Assembly: GCF_004331435.1 (NCBI RefSeq)
Contig: NZ_SJKA01000002.1
Location: forward strand, 434,001-498,000
Direction of reading: 5' to 3'
DNA from: Kribbella sindirgiensis
GTDB taxonomy: Bacteria; Actinomycetota; Actinomycetes; Propionibacteriales; Kribbellaceae
DNA: 64,000 nucleotides
Shown: in pieces, positions 29,447-37,989 of the stretch
Layout of the letters: each line of letters starts with the position of its first letter
Position numbering within the stretch: position 1 is the stretch's first letter
Notes under the pieces: model-generated
Told to the model about the DNA's origin: nothing
Database searches by the model: none
The model's input: only the letters and a program-made list of their open reading frames with translations
Translations under genes and position numbers: made by a program

Positions 29447-30310
29447 TCAGCACAACCCCGCGAACAGGTCGTTCTCGGGCAACTCCGACTCGACCAGACT
29501 CCGCGCCAACTCGTAGTCCTCGGTCGGCCAGGCCGCCTGGTGCACCTCCAGCGGTACGGCGAACCACGCACCGTCCGGGTCGATCTGGGTGGCGTGCGCG
29601 AGCAGCGCCTTGTCCCGCACCTCGAAGTACTGCGCGCACTCCACCCGCGTGGTGATGCGGCGCTCGTTCTCCGGGTCCGGCTTCCAGTCCTTCAGGCGAT
29701 CGGCGTACGGCGACTCCAGGCCGCGCGCGAGCATCCCGTCGTGCAGCGCCTTCATCCGCTCGTAGTGGAACGTGTGGTGGTAGTAGAGCTTGAGCGGCTG
29801 CCACGGCTCACCGAGCTCCGGGTAGGCGTCCTTGTCCCCCGCGGCCTCGAACGCGGCGACGGTGATCGTGTGGCACATGACGTGGTCCGGGTGCGGGTAG
29901 CCGCCGTTCTCGTCGTACGTCGTGACGACCTGCGGGCGGAACTCGCGAATCAGCTTCACCAGCGGGGCGGCGGCGTCCTCGACCTTCTGCGCCGCGAAGC
30001 AGCCGTCCGGGAGCGGCGGCAGCGGGTCGCCCTCCGGGAAACCGGAGTCCACCCAGCCCAGCCACTCCTGCCGGATCCCGAGGATCTCGCGCGCCGCGTC
30101 CATCTCCTTGCGGCGGATCTCGGTGATGTTCGCCAGTACTTCCGGGCGGTCCATCTTCGGATTCAGGATCGATCCGCGTTCACCGCCGGTACACGTGGCG
30201 ACCATCACCTCCACGCCGTCGGCGACGTACCGGGCGGTCGACGCGGCGCCCTTGCTCGACTCGTCGTCCGGGTGGGCGTGCACATGCAACAACCGAAGAT
30301 CTCCACTCAC
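29447..30310 (-). CDS. mca: Mycothiol S-conjugate amidase
   Basis: The 287-residue zinc amidase of the LmbE/PIG-L family hydrolyses mycothiol S-conjugates to a mercapturic acid and GlcN-Ins, a detoxification step. The zinc motif AHPDDE is near residue 11 and HPDH is near residue 140 (GGYPHPDHVMCH); TTRVECAQYF near the end is typical for Mca rather than MshB. Presence of mca implies a mycothiol-producing actinobacterium. GTG 30310 gives the family N-terminus MSGDLRLLHVHAHPDDES; TTG 30319 is an alternative. Confidence 0.93.
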   Translation of the reverse strand: MSGDLRLLHVHAHPDDESSKGAASTARYVADGVEVMVATCTGGERGSILNPKMDRPEVLANITEIRRKEMDAAREILGIRQEWLGWVDSGFPEGDPLPPLPDGCFAAQKVEDAAAPLVKLIREFRPQVVTTYDENGGYPHPDHVMCHTITVAAFEAAGDKDAYPELGEPWQPLKLYYHHTFHYERMKALHDGMLARGLESPYADRLKDWKPDPENERRITTRVECAQYFEVRDKALLAHATQIDPDGAWFAVPLEVHQAAWPTEDYELARSLVESELPENDLFAGLC

Positions 30311-30369
30311 AAGACACAATGGTCCTCCAACGCATGCGAAAACCCACGACCGACCCCCTGGACACCCCT

Positions 30370-30798
30370 GTGACCGAGTCTTCTGCCGCCACTCCGACCT
30401 CCGACCTGAACGCCCGCTACGGCCGCGGCGGGCGCTCGCGGCGGCCGCTGCTGATCGGCGCCGTGGCGGTGGTCGTCCTAGCTGGACTGACCTGGCTGAT
30501 CTGGGTGGCGTGGGTGCAGTCGAACCCGCCGGTGACCTCGCAGCTGCAGGGATTCGAGATCGTGTCGCCGACCAGCGCGAAGGCGACGCTCAAGGTGGAC
30601 CGCAGCAAGTCGGTGGAGGCGAACTGCCGTGTGCAGGCCAAATCCGCGGACTTCTCGATCGTCGGCGAGGTAACGGTCACGGTCCCCGCCGACTCCCCCC
30701 GTCACCAGACTCTTCCGGTAACCCTGACCACGCAGCGCTCGGCGACCTCGGTGGTCCTGGTCGGCTGTACGACGGCAGACCAGCACCGCCCGCGCTAG
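30370..30798 (+). CDS. DUF4307 membrane protein (Rv1081c-like)
   Basis: The 142-residue protein has a cytoplasmic N-terminus (LNARYGRG motif), one membrane helix (LLIGAVAVVVLAGLTWLIWVAW) and an extracytoplasmic beta domain with two cysteines (EANCRV, VVGCTT in outline). It sits divergently next to mca, as Rv1081c does. GTG 30370 gives the usual family length; ATG 30334 or 30319 would extend it into the mca promoter. Its TAG stop lies in the CTAG at the left edge of the MITE-like element. Confidence 0.75.
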   Translation: MTESSAATPTSDLNARYGRGGRSRRPLLIGAVAVVVLAGLTWLIWVAWVQSNPPVTSQLQGFEIVSPTSAKATLKVDRSKSVEANCRVQAKSADFSIVGEVTVTVPADSPRHQTLPVTLTTQRSATSVVLVGCTTADQHRPR

Positions 30799-31227
30799 TG
30801 TCCTGCGCCCCGAAGTTCGTGAGCTAAGTCCAGGCCCCAAGACGTCATCACGGCCGGCCCGCGGCACCTCATCCAGCACGACCAGCGCCGACGGCATCTT
30901 TGTGCACCCACCAACCATTTTTCCGGCCGGTTTCTGGTCGAGCCGTGCACAAAGACGAACAGGCAACCCCCCCAAACCGGTTTGGGGAGGTCCGTGGACG
31001 GAACCGGGGAGCCCACAGCCCATTTCGGGAGGGTAAACCTCCCCAAAGCCCCGTCGCGTCGCGGCGCGGCGCTTCTTTGTGCACGGCTCGACCACGGAAT
31101 CGGCCGGGATTTGGTTGGTGGGTGCACAAAGATGCCGTCGGCGCTGCTGGGGAATGTGCTGCGGGCCCGCCGTGATGACGTCTTGGGGCCTGGACTTATG
31201 TCGCGAACTTCGGGCGCAGGCCACTAG
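30795..31227. mobile_element. 433-bp MITE-like palindromic element
   Basis: The two halves (about 30795-30960 and 31062-31227) are long imperfect inverted copies of each other. Outer arms begin CTAGTG[TG]CCTGCGCCC and continue through GAAGTTCG, AAGTCCAGGCCCCAAGACG and TCATCACGGC; inner arms share GCATCTTTGTGCACCCACC and GTCGAGCCGTGCACAAAGA. The centre holds further palindromes (CCAAACCGGTTTGG; TTTGGGGAGGT with ACCTCCCCAAA). It has no transposase ORF. CTAG at each end fits a 4-bp target duplication, as seen with some IS5-family elements. The whole can fold into one cruciform and probably terminates both convergent genes. Confidence 0.8.
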
Positions 31228-32546
31228 TTCGGACCGTCGTACTTCTTGAGCGCCGCGACCAGTGCCGTCTCACTCGACTTCAGGTGCTTACGGAGGACCT
31301 GCTCCCGAACGGCGGGTGCATCCGGTCCGCGCGCGAGATCGGCGTACAGCGAGTTCACGGCGGCCTGCCCGTACTTGGTCACGAGGTACTCGACGATGAT
31401 CCAGCTGACGCCGTAGCTGTCCTCGTCGTAGTCGCCGTGGAAGACACCGTCGATCGGGAGCACCACCAGCGCCGAGATCTTCTCCCGGAGCAACGTACGG
31501 CGTTCCGCGGCGAGCTCTTGCTCGTACCCGTTCTGCGCGGCGAGCCGGTTCTCGACGTACATGGCGAATCCCTCGACCAGCCAGGTCGGCGCACTGTTGC
31601 CCAGCTGCCCCATCGCCGCATGGGTGAACTCGTGGGCGAGCAGCAGGCGGCCGGATCGGGTGCGCTGGCCGGGGTTGATCACCACCCGGCTGCCGACGAC
31701 CTTGAACTCGCTCGCCTCCGGATTCGCCGGAGCGAAGTTGTGCGCGGCGACGGCGGCCGCGGGATGACCGCCGGTGCGCCATTCGGGATCCATCGAGCGG
31801 TTGTCGGCCATCGCGATCACCAGGATCCCCGCCGGGACCCGCCGGGTCGTGGATCGCACGATCGGGATCGCGGCCTGCGACTCGCGCGCGAGCCGTTCGG
31901 CGTTCCCTCGTTCGCCCGCGGGTACGACGACGAGTACGCCGGGCCGGCGCGCCACCTCGATCGCGCCGAGGTCCCAGGGTTCGCGGTACGCCTTGAGGTC
32001 CGCCTCGGCCGCGAGATCGTCGTCGTCCACCAGCAGCCAGCGACCGTCGCGCTCGGCGAAGGTGTAGCCGAGCCCGGTGGCGCGCGGAGCCGCGTCGATG
32101 CCCGCGATCTGGATCAGCATGAGAACGCGGACCGCGCGGGCACTCGGTCCGTGCTGCGCCTGTACTTCCGGCGCCCAGTTGGCATCTACCTGATAGCTCA
32201 GCCGGGAGAGGCCGAGCTTGCGCAGGTTGGCGAAGACCTGCTGATCGCGTTCCCGGAGCTTCTTGTTCGCCGGGTCGACGTACTGGAGGTACTGCGACAG
32301 CCGCCCGGTGAGCACGGCCGCCGCGCGAGTTTTCAGGATGGCGCCGGCACCGGCCAGCATCCGCTCCTCGACCGGCGGTTCGGACACCGTCGACGTGGGC
32401 GTGGCTGCCGATGACCCTGCGGGCGGGTCGTCCCGGCCGGCGACGGCCCAGGTCGTGGCAGCCGCTGCGATCGCGAGTACCGCGGCGATCGCAATCCACA
32501 GCCGGCCGCGAGTCGGTCGCGCGCCATCCGTTGTCACATCCACCAT
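31224..32546 (-). CDS. Membrane-anchored HExxH metallopeptidase (gluzincin-like)
   Basis: The 440-residue protein has an N-terminal membrane anchor (about residues 16-36), a Ser/Thr/Pro linker, a central domain, and a C-terminal zinc site: HEFTH at 305-309 and third ligand Glu325 in WLVEGFAMYVE. This is the peptidase MA/M1-like arrangement. The catalytic domain is predicted outside the cell. Substrate is unknown. It is inserted between the DUF4307 gene and greA, which are neighbours in M. tuberculosis. Its TAG stop is in the CTAG at the right edge of the MITE-like element. Confidence 0.75.
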   Translation of the reverse strand: MVDVTTDGARPTRGRLWIAIAAVLAIAAAATTWAVAGRDDPPAGSSAATPTSTVSEPPVEERMLAGAGAILKTRAAAVLTGRLSQYLQYVDPANKKLRERDQQVFANLRKLGLSRLSYQVDANWAPEVQAQHGPSARAVRVLMLIQIAGIDAAPRATGLGYTFAERDGRWLLVDDDDLAAEADLKAYREPWDLGAIEVARRPGVLVVVPAGERGNAERLARESQAAIPIVRSTTRRVPAGILVIAMADNRSMDPEWRTGGHPAAAVAAHNFAPANPEASEFKVVGSRVVINPGQRTRSGRLLLAHEFTHAAMGQLGNSAPTWLVEGFAMYVENRLAAQNGYEQELAAERRTLLREKISALVVLPIDGVFHGDYDEDSYGVSWIIVEYLVTKYGQAAVNSLYADLARGPDAPAVREQVLRKHLKSSETALVAALKKYDGPN

Positions 32547-32671
32547 GTCCCCCCAAGCCCCCGGGCATCAGTCTCCGGGAGAGTAGAAAAGTCCAGGTCA
32601 GCGGTCAATCGGAGGACCTGGTGGCAACCGATTGCCGGGAATCTGCTCAGAGCGGACGGAATCGCGTTCAG

Positions 32672-32692
32672 CAAACGTTTTCCAAGCGTTTG
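32672..32692. promoter_or_regulatory. Inverted repeat upstream of greA
   Basis: CAAACG (32672-32677) and CGTTTG (32687-32692) face each other across 9 bp in the 265-bp gap between the divergent metallopeptidase and greA genes. It may be an operator; nothing else in this gap could be assigned. Confidence 0.35.
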
Positions 32693-32811
32693 AGACCGGC
32701 GAGAGCCCCTGCGTATCCGGCGGTCTCTTGCTACGCTCGTTTGATTGGTCGCCGTCGACGACGGCGGCCAGCAGTATTTCCTGCCCATCCCACCGACACA
32801 AGGAGCAGCCC

Positions 32812-33324
32812 GTGACGCAGAAGATCGACGAGGACAGCGTTGTCTGGCTGACGCAGGACGGTTATGACCAGCTGAAGTCCGAGCTCGAGCACCTCAAGGG
32901 CCCGGCCCGTGCCGAGATCACCCAGCGGATCAGCGAGGCCAGGGACGAGGGCGACCTCAAGGAGAACGGCGGCTACCACGCCGCCAAGGACGAGCAGGGA
33001 AAGATCGAGGCGCGGATCCGGCAACTGGAGGACATGCTCCGCCGGGCCCGGGTCGGCGAGACCCCGAAGGCGGGCGGCAAGATCGAGCCGGGCATGAAGG
33101 TGTCCATCAAGTTCGCCGGTGACGACGACGTCGAGACGTTCCTGCTCGGCTCCCGCGAACTGCTCGCCCTGGACGCGTCGGTGGACATCGACGTCTACTC
33201 GCCGCAGTCTCCGCTGGGCGCCGCGATCCTCGGCAAGAAGAAGGGCGACAAGGCCTCCTACGAGGCCCCCAACGGCAAGGACGTGACCGTCGAGATCGTC
33301 GGAGCGGAACCCTTCACCGGCTGA
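32812..33324 (+). CDS. greA: Transcription elongation factor GreA
   Basis: The 170-residue GreA has an N-terminal coiled coil with acidic tip (ISEARDEGDLKENGGYHAAKDEQ; catalytic DE pair near residue 43) and a C-terminal FKBP-like domain (LGAAILGKKKGDKASYEAPNG). It inserts into the RNA polymerase secondary channel and stimulates cleavage of backtracked RNA. GTG 32812 is preceded by AAGGAG at ideal spacing. It corresponds to Rv1080c. Confidence 0.96.
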   Translation: MTQKIDEDSVVWLTQDGYDQLKSELEHLKGPARAEITQRISEARDEGDLKENGGYHAAKDEQGKIEARIRQLEDMLRRARVGETPKAGGKIEPGMKVSIKFAGDDDVETFLLGSRELLALDASVDIDVYSPQSPLGAAILGKKKGDKASYEAPNGKDVTVEIVGAEPFTG

Positions 33325-33338
33325 CCCACCAAGCTCCA

Positions 33339-33367
33339 GCGCCCCGGTGGACGAACCACCGGGGCGC
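33339..33367 (+). terminator. greA terminator
   Basis: GCGCCCCGGTGG (33339-33350) pairs with CCACCGGGGCGC (33356-33367) across a 5-nt loop, 14 bp after the greA stop, followed by TTCCGTT. This is a strong intrinsic terminator. Confidence 0.85.
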
Positions 33368-33410
33368 TTCCGTTGCGGCTCGGGTCGTACGCCGGGGCTT
33401 GGCGCGCGTG

Positions 33411-33452
33411 GTGGTGGGTGTGAACAGGAAATTCACTGTCCACACCCACCAC
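33411..33452. terminator. Second hairpin between greA and the ABC exporter
   Basis: A 17-bp stem with one mismatch (33411-33427 with 33436-33452) and an 8-nt loop GAAATTCA lies in the convergent gap. It probably ends the drrAB-type operon from the other strand. Confidence 0.65.
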
Positions 33453-33492
33453 GACCTGTTCAACGCCCTCGAGAGTCGGCTGCCCGGCGGGG

Positions 33493-34329
33493 CTAGTGGG
33501 TGGTTGCGCTGCGGTATTTGCGGACGGCCAGTGGGGCGAAGACCAGGATGATGGCCGCGCACCAGATGAGGGACAGCCAGACCGGGTGCTGGGCTGGGAA
33601 ACCGTCCGGGCTGGCGAAGGGCGACGGGTTGCCGAACAGGTGCCGGCAGGCCGCGACGATCGAGGAGATCGGGTTCCACTCCGCGACGGGTTGCAGACCG
33701 CTCGGCAGGTTGGGGGTGGGTACGAACGCGTTCGAGAGGAAGGTCAGCGGGAACAGCCAGATGAGGCCCGCCGACGCCGCCACCTCGGCGCTGCCGACCG
33801 ACAGGCCGATCAGCGCACCGACCCACAGCATCGCGAACGCGAACAGCAGCAGGATCGCGAACGCCGCGAGCGCCTGACCGAATCCGTTGTGCCACCGCCA
33901 GCCGACGATGAAGCCGCACAGCACCATGATCAGCATCACGAACGCGTTGAACACCAGGTCGCCGATCACCCGGCCGGCGATCACCCCGGACCTTGCCATC
34001 GGCAACGACCGGAACCGGTCGATGAGGCCCTTGGACATGTCGTCTGCCAGCCCGACGCTCGCCGACGCGACCGCGAACGCCATCGTCTGCGCGAAGATCC
34101 CGGACATCAGGAACTCCCGGTACGCGCGCGCCCCGGGGAAGCCCGGGATCGGGATCGCGTTCCCGAACACGTACGCGAACAGCAGCACGAACATGATCGG
34201 CTGGATGGTCGCGTAGATCAGCATGTCCGGCGTCCGCGGGAACCTCTTCAGGCTCCGCCACGCGAGCACCCCCGCGTCCGACAACGCCCGGCCGATCGGG
34301 TTCACCCGGGCCGGCAGCTCCACACTCAC
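33493..34329 (-). CDS. ABC-2 type permease (DrrB-like)
   Basis: The 278-residue membrane subunit has six helices and the ABC-2/DrrB features: an N-terminal amphipathic region, then PIMFVLLFAYVFGNAIPIPG and a cytosolic loop DDMSKGLIDRFRSLPMARS that contacts the ATPase. With the upstream ATPase (4-bp GTGA overlap) it forms an exporter of the daunorubicin-resistance type, for drugs or lipids. The substrate is unknown. Confidence 0.88.
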   Translation of the reverse strand: MSVELPARVNPIGRALSDAGVLAWRSLKRFPRTPDMLIYATIQPIMFVLLFAYVFGNAIPIPGFPGARAYREFLMSGIFAQTMAFAVASASVGLADDMSKGLIDRFRSLPMARSGVIAGRVIGDLVFNAFVMLIMVLCGFIVGWRWHNGFGQALAAFAILLLFAFAMLWVGALIGLSVGSAEVAASAGLIWLFPLTFLSNAFVPTPNLPSGLQPVAEWNPISSIVAACRHLFGNPSPFASPDGFPAQHPVWLSLIWCAAIILVFAPLAVRKYRSATTH

Positions 34330-35303
34330 AGCGACTCCTTCTCTTCGGCCTCGTGCCCGGTCAGGGTGAGGAACACGTCGTCCAGCGTCGGGCGCCGCAA
34401 CCCGATGTCGGCGATCCGGATCGCCGCGGCGTCGAGCGTCCGGATCACGTCGACCAGCGCGCTCGAGCCGCCCGGTGCCGGCACGGTGATCCGCCGGGTG
34501 TGCTCCTCGATCGTCGTCGCCTCCGGGTCGGCGATCCCGAGCGCGTCGGTCAGCAGCTCCAGCGCCCGCACGGTGTCGCCCTGATCGTGGACGACGACCT
34601 CGATCCGCTCACCGCCGACCTTCGCCTTGAGCTCGTCCGCCGTACCGCGAGCGATCACCGAGCCGTGGTCGACGACCGCGATGCTGTCGGCCAGTTCGTC
34701 GGCCTCTTCCAGGTACTGCGTGGTGAGCAGGATCGTGACGCCCTCGCGCACCCGGTCGCGGATGATCTGCCACAGGTCGAGCCGCGAACGCGGGTCGAGA
34801 CCCGTCGTCGGCTCGTCGAGGAACAGCACCTTCGGGTGCGCGATCAGGGACCCGGCGAGGTCCAGCCGGCGCCGCATGCCACCGGAGTACGTCTTCAGCG
34901 TCCGGTCCGCAGCCTCGGTCAGGTCGAACGTCGCGAGCAGTTCCTCCGCCCGCTGCTTGGCCTGCCGGCTGCTCAGCCGGTACAGCCGGCCGAACATCCA
35001 CAGGTTCTCGCGGCCGGTGAGCAGCTCGTCGACCGCGGCGTACTGCCCCGACAGCCCGACCAGCGACCGGACCGTGTCAGCCTCCTTCACCACGTCGTGC
35101 CCGAGCACGCGGGCGGTCCCGGCGTCCGGTTTCAGTAGCGTGGTGAGCACCCGGACCGCGGTCGTCTTGCCCGCGCCGTTCGGCCCGAGGAGGCCCAGCA
35201 CGGTCCCTTCCGGCACGTCGAGGTCGATCCCGTCGAGTGCCTTGACCGCCGTCTTTCTGCCCTTGAACGTCTTCACGAGGCCGGTTGCCTCGATAGCAGC
35301 CAT
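34326..35303 (-). CDS. ABC exporter ATPase (DrrA-like)
   Basis: The 325-residue ATPase has Walker A GPNGAGKTT, signature YSGGMRRRLDLA, Walker B VLFLDEPTTGLDP and a C-terminal DrrA extension ending in RRPTLDDVFLTLTGHEAEE. It pairs with the permease at 33493-34329. Its promoter has a perfect TATAAT -10 (35375-35380, minus strand) directly next to operator copy 1, indicating repression by an unidentified regulator. Confidence 0.9.
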   Translation of the reverse strand: MAAIEATGLVKTFKGRKTAVKALDGIDLDVPEGTVLGLLGPNGAGKTTAVRVLTTLLKPDAGTARVLGHDVVKEADTVRSLVGLSGQYAAVDELLTGRENLWMFGRLYRLSSRQAKQRAEELLATFDLTEAADRTLKTYSGGMRRRLDLAGSLIAHPKVLFLDEPTTGLDPRSRLDLWQIIRDRVREGVTILLTTQYLEEADELADSIAVVDHGSVIARGTADELKAKVGGERIEVVVHDQGDTVRALELLTDALGIADPEATTIEEHTRRITVPAPGGSSALVDVIRTLDAAAIRIADIGLRRPTLDDVFLTLTGHEAEEKESL

Positions 35304-35374
35304 CCGAACGTCCCCCTTCTGGATGTGACGCAGGCCACCATCCTGCCCGAGAACGCCGACAATTTCACTCCCAA

Positions 35375-35380
35375 ATTATA
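35375..35380 (-). promoter_or_regulatory. -10 element of the DrrAB-type operon
   Basis: The minus strand reads TATAAT, a perfect consensus -10, about 70 bp before the ATPase start. The adjoining operator copy 1 fills the space between -10 and -35. Confidence 0.65.
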
Positions 35381-35399
35381 TTGAGTCTGCTCGACTCAA
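35381..35399. promoter_or_regulatory. 19-bp operator, copy 1 (TTGAGTC-N5-GACTCAA)
   Basis: This perfect 7-bp inverted repeat with a 5-bp spacer abuts the exporter promoter. An identical repeat with different spacer bases lies 31 bp away, before the MFS gene. Confidence 0.8.
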
Positions 35400-35411
35400 C
35401 TTTATTGATAC

Positions 35412-35430
35412 TTGAGTCGACAAGACTCAA
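35412..35430. promoter_or_regulatory. 19-bp operator, copy 2 (TTGAGTC-N5-GACTCAA)
   Basis: The same arms as copy 1 with spacer GACAA. It ends 9 bp before a TACGGT -10-like element (35440-35445) that would start transcription at the MFS ATG (35452), so bound protein would block the MFS promoter. Confidence 0.8.
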
Positions 35431-35451
35431 GGCAGCGTCTACGGTCGCGAA

Positions 35452-36684
35452 ATGGGCATCCTCCGCCACCCCGATTTCCGCCGGCTGTGGGCCGCCGACC
35501 TGCTCAGTCAGCTCGGATCCCGCCTGAGCACGGGCGCGATCCCGCTGCTCGCCGTACTCACCCTCAACGCCTCGACGCTCCAGGTGTCGCTGCTCCGGAC
35601 CTGCGAGACCGCCGCGTGGCTTGTCCTGGGCCTCTTCGCGGGCGCGTGGGCCGACCGGATCCGCTGCCGTCCGGTCCTCGTGTACGCCGACCTGCTCCGG
35701 GCGCTGCTCTTCGCGTCGATCCCGATCGCCTGGTGGTTCGACGTACTCACCCTCACGCAGGTGTACGTCGTTCTCGTGCCGGCCGGGATCCTCACGGTCC
35801 TGTTCGATGTCGCGCACACGTCGTACCTGCCAAGGCTTCTCGAGCGGGACCGCCTGCTGCCGGGCAACGCGAAACTGGCCGCGAACCACTCGATCGCGGC
35901 GGTCATCGGCGCCGGCGCGAGCGGCCTGCTCGTCCAATGGCTCGGCGCGGCGCTGACGATCGGCCTGGACGCGCTGAGCTTCCTGTGGTCAGCGCTCTGG
36001 CTCCGCTCGATCCGGACACCCGAGGCGGAGCCGGTGCGACCCGAGCGGCCGAACCTGCGCCGCGAGATCGGCGAGGGCATGCGCTACGTCTTCCGGCATC
36101 CGCTGCTGCGGCCGCTCGCCCTCACCACGATGACGACCATGCTGTTCCAGGCAGCCGCCGGCGCGATCATGGTCGTCTACCTGGTCCGCGGCGTTCATCT
36201 GCAGCCGGCCACCATCGGCGTACTCAGCATGATCGGCCTGCTAGGCGCGATCCTGGCGTCCGCCGTCACCGAGAAGCTCAGCACCCGGTACGGCGATGCG
36301 CGCACGCTGCTACTGTCGTCGACGGGCATCGGCGTCGCGTTCACCGTGCAGGCGCTGACCGCACCTGGCTGGATGGTGAGCTGGTTCGTCGTCGGCACGC
36401 TGCTGGCCGGCTTCTGCATCATCGTCAGCTACATCCTGCAGGTCAGCACCCAGCAACGCCTCTGCCCACCGGACCTGCAGGGCCGGGTCAGCGCCACGAT
36501 GAGCTTCGTCAGCTGGGGCGCCGCTCCCCTCGGAAGCCTCCTGGGCGGCGCGCTAGGCACGGCGTTCGGCCTGCACACCACGCTCTGGATAGCAGGCCTG
36601 GGCACCCTCGCCGGAACCACGATCCTCTACGCATCCCCGCTCCGCACCCTACGAACGGTTCCCGGTGAGGTGGTTGCCCCCTGA
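35452..36684 (+). CDS. MFS transporter (12-helix drug efflux type)
   Basis: The 410-residue permease has twelve predicted helices, an MFS loop 2-3 motif (GAWADRIRCRPVLVYADLLRA) and a second-half ATIGVLSMIGLLGAI. It resembles macrolide/enterobactin-type exporters (MefA/EntS group). There is no ribosome binding site before ATG 35452 and a -10-like TACGGT sits 6 bp upstream, so the transcript may be leaderless. It is divergent from, and apparently co-regulated with, the DrrAB-like exporter. Confidence 0.85.
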   Translation: MGILRHPDFRRLWAADLLSQLGSRLSTGAIPLLAVLTLNASTLQVSLLRTCETAAWLVLGLFAGAWADRIRCRPVLVYADLLRALLFASIPIAWWFDVLTLTQVYVVLVPAGILTVLFDVAHTSYLPRLLERDRLLPGNAKLAANHSIAAVIGAGASGLLVQWLGAALTIGLDALSFLWSALWLRSIRTPEAEPVRPERPNLRREIGEGMRYVFRHPLLRPLALTTMTTMLFQAAAGAIMVVYLVRGVHLQPATIGVLSMIGLLGAILASAVTEKLSTRYGDARTLLLSSTGIGVAFTVQALTAPGWMVSWFVVGTLLAGFCIIVSYILQVSTQQRLCPPDLQGRVSATMSFVSWGAAPLGSLLGGALGTAFGLHTTLWIAGLGTLAGTTILYASPLRTLRTVPGEVVAP

Positions 36685-36691
36685 GCTGGCG

Positions 36692-36742
36692 GGTTGCCCC
36701 CTCAGATTCTCAGTGGGCAACCCACCATCCGAGGGGGCAACC
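36692..36742. terminator. Bidirectional terminator with direct repeat
   Basis: GGTTGCCCCCTC (36692-36703) pairs with GAGGGGGCAACC (36731-36742) between two convergent genes. The same GGTTGCCCCCT also occurs at 36673-36683, spanning the last codons of the MFS gene. Confidence 0.65.
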
Positions 36743-36743
36743 A

Positions 36744-37715
36744 TCAGTCGGAGGTGATTTGGGCGGTGCCGACCAGGACCTCTACGTCGAGGGCGGCGCG
36801 GCCGCGGCCGATTTCTACGTCCTTGGACTGGCCGGAGACGGCGCCGCTCCAGGTGACGCGGCCGAGCTGGGACTCGGTGTGGACGTGGACGTCGGAGCCG
36901 CGGCGGAGCGCGACCTGCGCCGTACCGGACTCGACGCGGACGCGCGAGCGGCCCTTCGTGATCTGGGCGTCGAGGCTGGCCGAGCCGGCCTGGACGAGTA
37001 CGTCGATCGGGCCGTCGACGTCGGTGACCTTCGCCGTACCGGCGGTGACGCGGACCCGAGTCAGGCCGGGCAGCCGCTCGGCGTTCACGCTGCCGCCGGT
37101 GACCTCGACCTCGACCTGGAGGTGCGGGTTGACGCGGATCGACAGCTCCTTGGCGAGTCCGTTGACGTGAGCCTTCAGGTCGGTGGGGTTGCGCAGCATG
37201 CTGAAGCCGTCGATCGAGACGCCCATATCGCCTTCGCTGCTGATCGCGAGGGTGTCGCCGTCACGCTTGATCACGTGCGGACCGTCGACCGCGACACCGT
37301 TCACGGCCGGCTCACCGATCAGCCGGACCCGCCGCCCGATCGCGCGCACGGTCACCCGCTGCACCCCGGACGGAATCGGCACGTTGCTGTGCTCCTCCTC
37401 GACCAGTTCGGCCTCCTCCTCCACCACGCTGTCCTGCACCTTCAACGGCTCGGCAGTCGGCTCGGAAGTCGGTGAGTCGACGGCGTCGGCCCAGACGGTC
37501 GTGGACGGGACGTCGTCGCCGGTCGGCCACGGCCACGGGGGCTTGCCTTCGGACGCCTCGTCGGCAACCGGAGCTTCGGCCGCCGGCTCGGCAGCCTCGG
37601 AGGGGGCGGTCTTGAGGGCGGCGATCAGGGTGGTGGCCTCTTCGGTCGAGAGGTGCCCCTTCGCGACTCGGTCCAGGATGTCCTTGACCTTCTCGTCGTA
37701 GCTCTGGTTGCTCAT
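36744..37715 (-). CDS. Hypothetical protein with DUF4097-like beta-helix
   Basis: The 323-residue protein has a short N-terminal helical module (about residues 5-38; EKVKDILDRVAKGHLSTEEATTLI, as in YvlB/SHOCT-type proteins), an acidic disordered stretch, and a repetitive beta domain (about 115-320) like DUF4097. No signal peptide or membrane helix is visible. Proteins of this build are linked to envelope stress in Gram-positives. Function here is unknown. Confidence 0.7.
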   Translation of the reverse strand: MSNQSYDEKVKDILDRVAKGHLSTEEATTLIAALKTAPSEAAEPAAEAPVADEASEGKPPWPWPTGDDVPSTTVWADAVDSPTSEPTAEPLKVQDSVVEEEAELVEEEHSNVPIPSGVQRVTVRAIGRRVRLIGEPAVNGVAVDGPHVIKRDGDTLAISSEGDMGVSIDGFSMLRNPTDLKAHVNGLAKELSIRVNPHLQVEVEVTGGSVNAERLPGLTRVRVTAGTAKVTDVDGPIDVLVQAGSASLDAQITKGRSRVRVESGTAQVALRRGSDVHVHTESQLGRVTWSGAVSGQSKDVEIGRGRAALDVEVLVGTAQITSD

Positions 37716-37989
37716 GCCACCAGTCCAGCACCCCGCCGGGTCGAAACCAATCGGGGATCGCCCCGAACCCGTCCGCCCCGCACCCTGAACCGCGCGGCCC
37801 GGAGCCTGACGAAGCAGCCGTCATTTCGCTCCGTGAACAAAAAACCACGAATTGCTTGTGGTCCACCCGGCGAATTCAATACATTCATTTCAAGCGACGC
37901 TTTGACTGGCCATCGGGCGCCGCGGCCGCACCATTTCAGCGGTCAACGACGACCGTATTCGTCCCACCCTCCCGCAAGGAGAATTCGTC

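Noticed and set aside
30795..31227. Small genes inside the palindromic element
   Set aside because: Open frames occur on both strands but mirror each other because the element is palindromic, and none has a ribosome binding site or domain.
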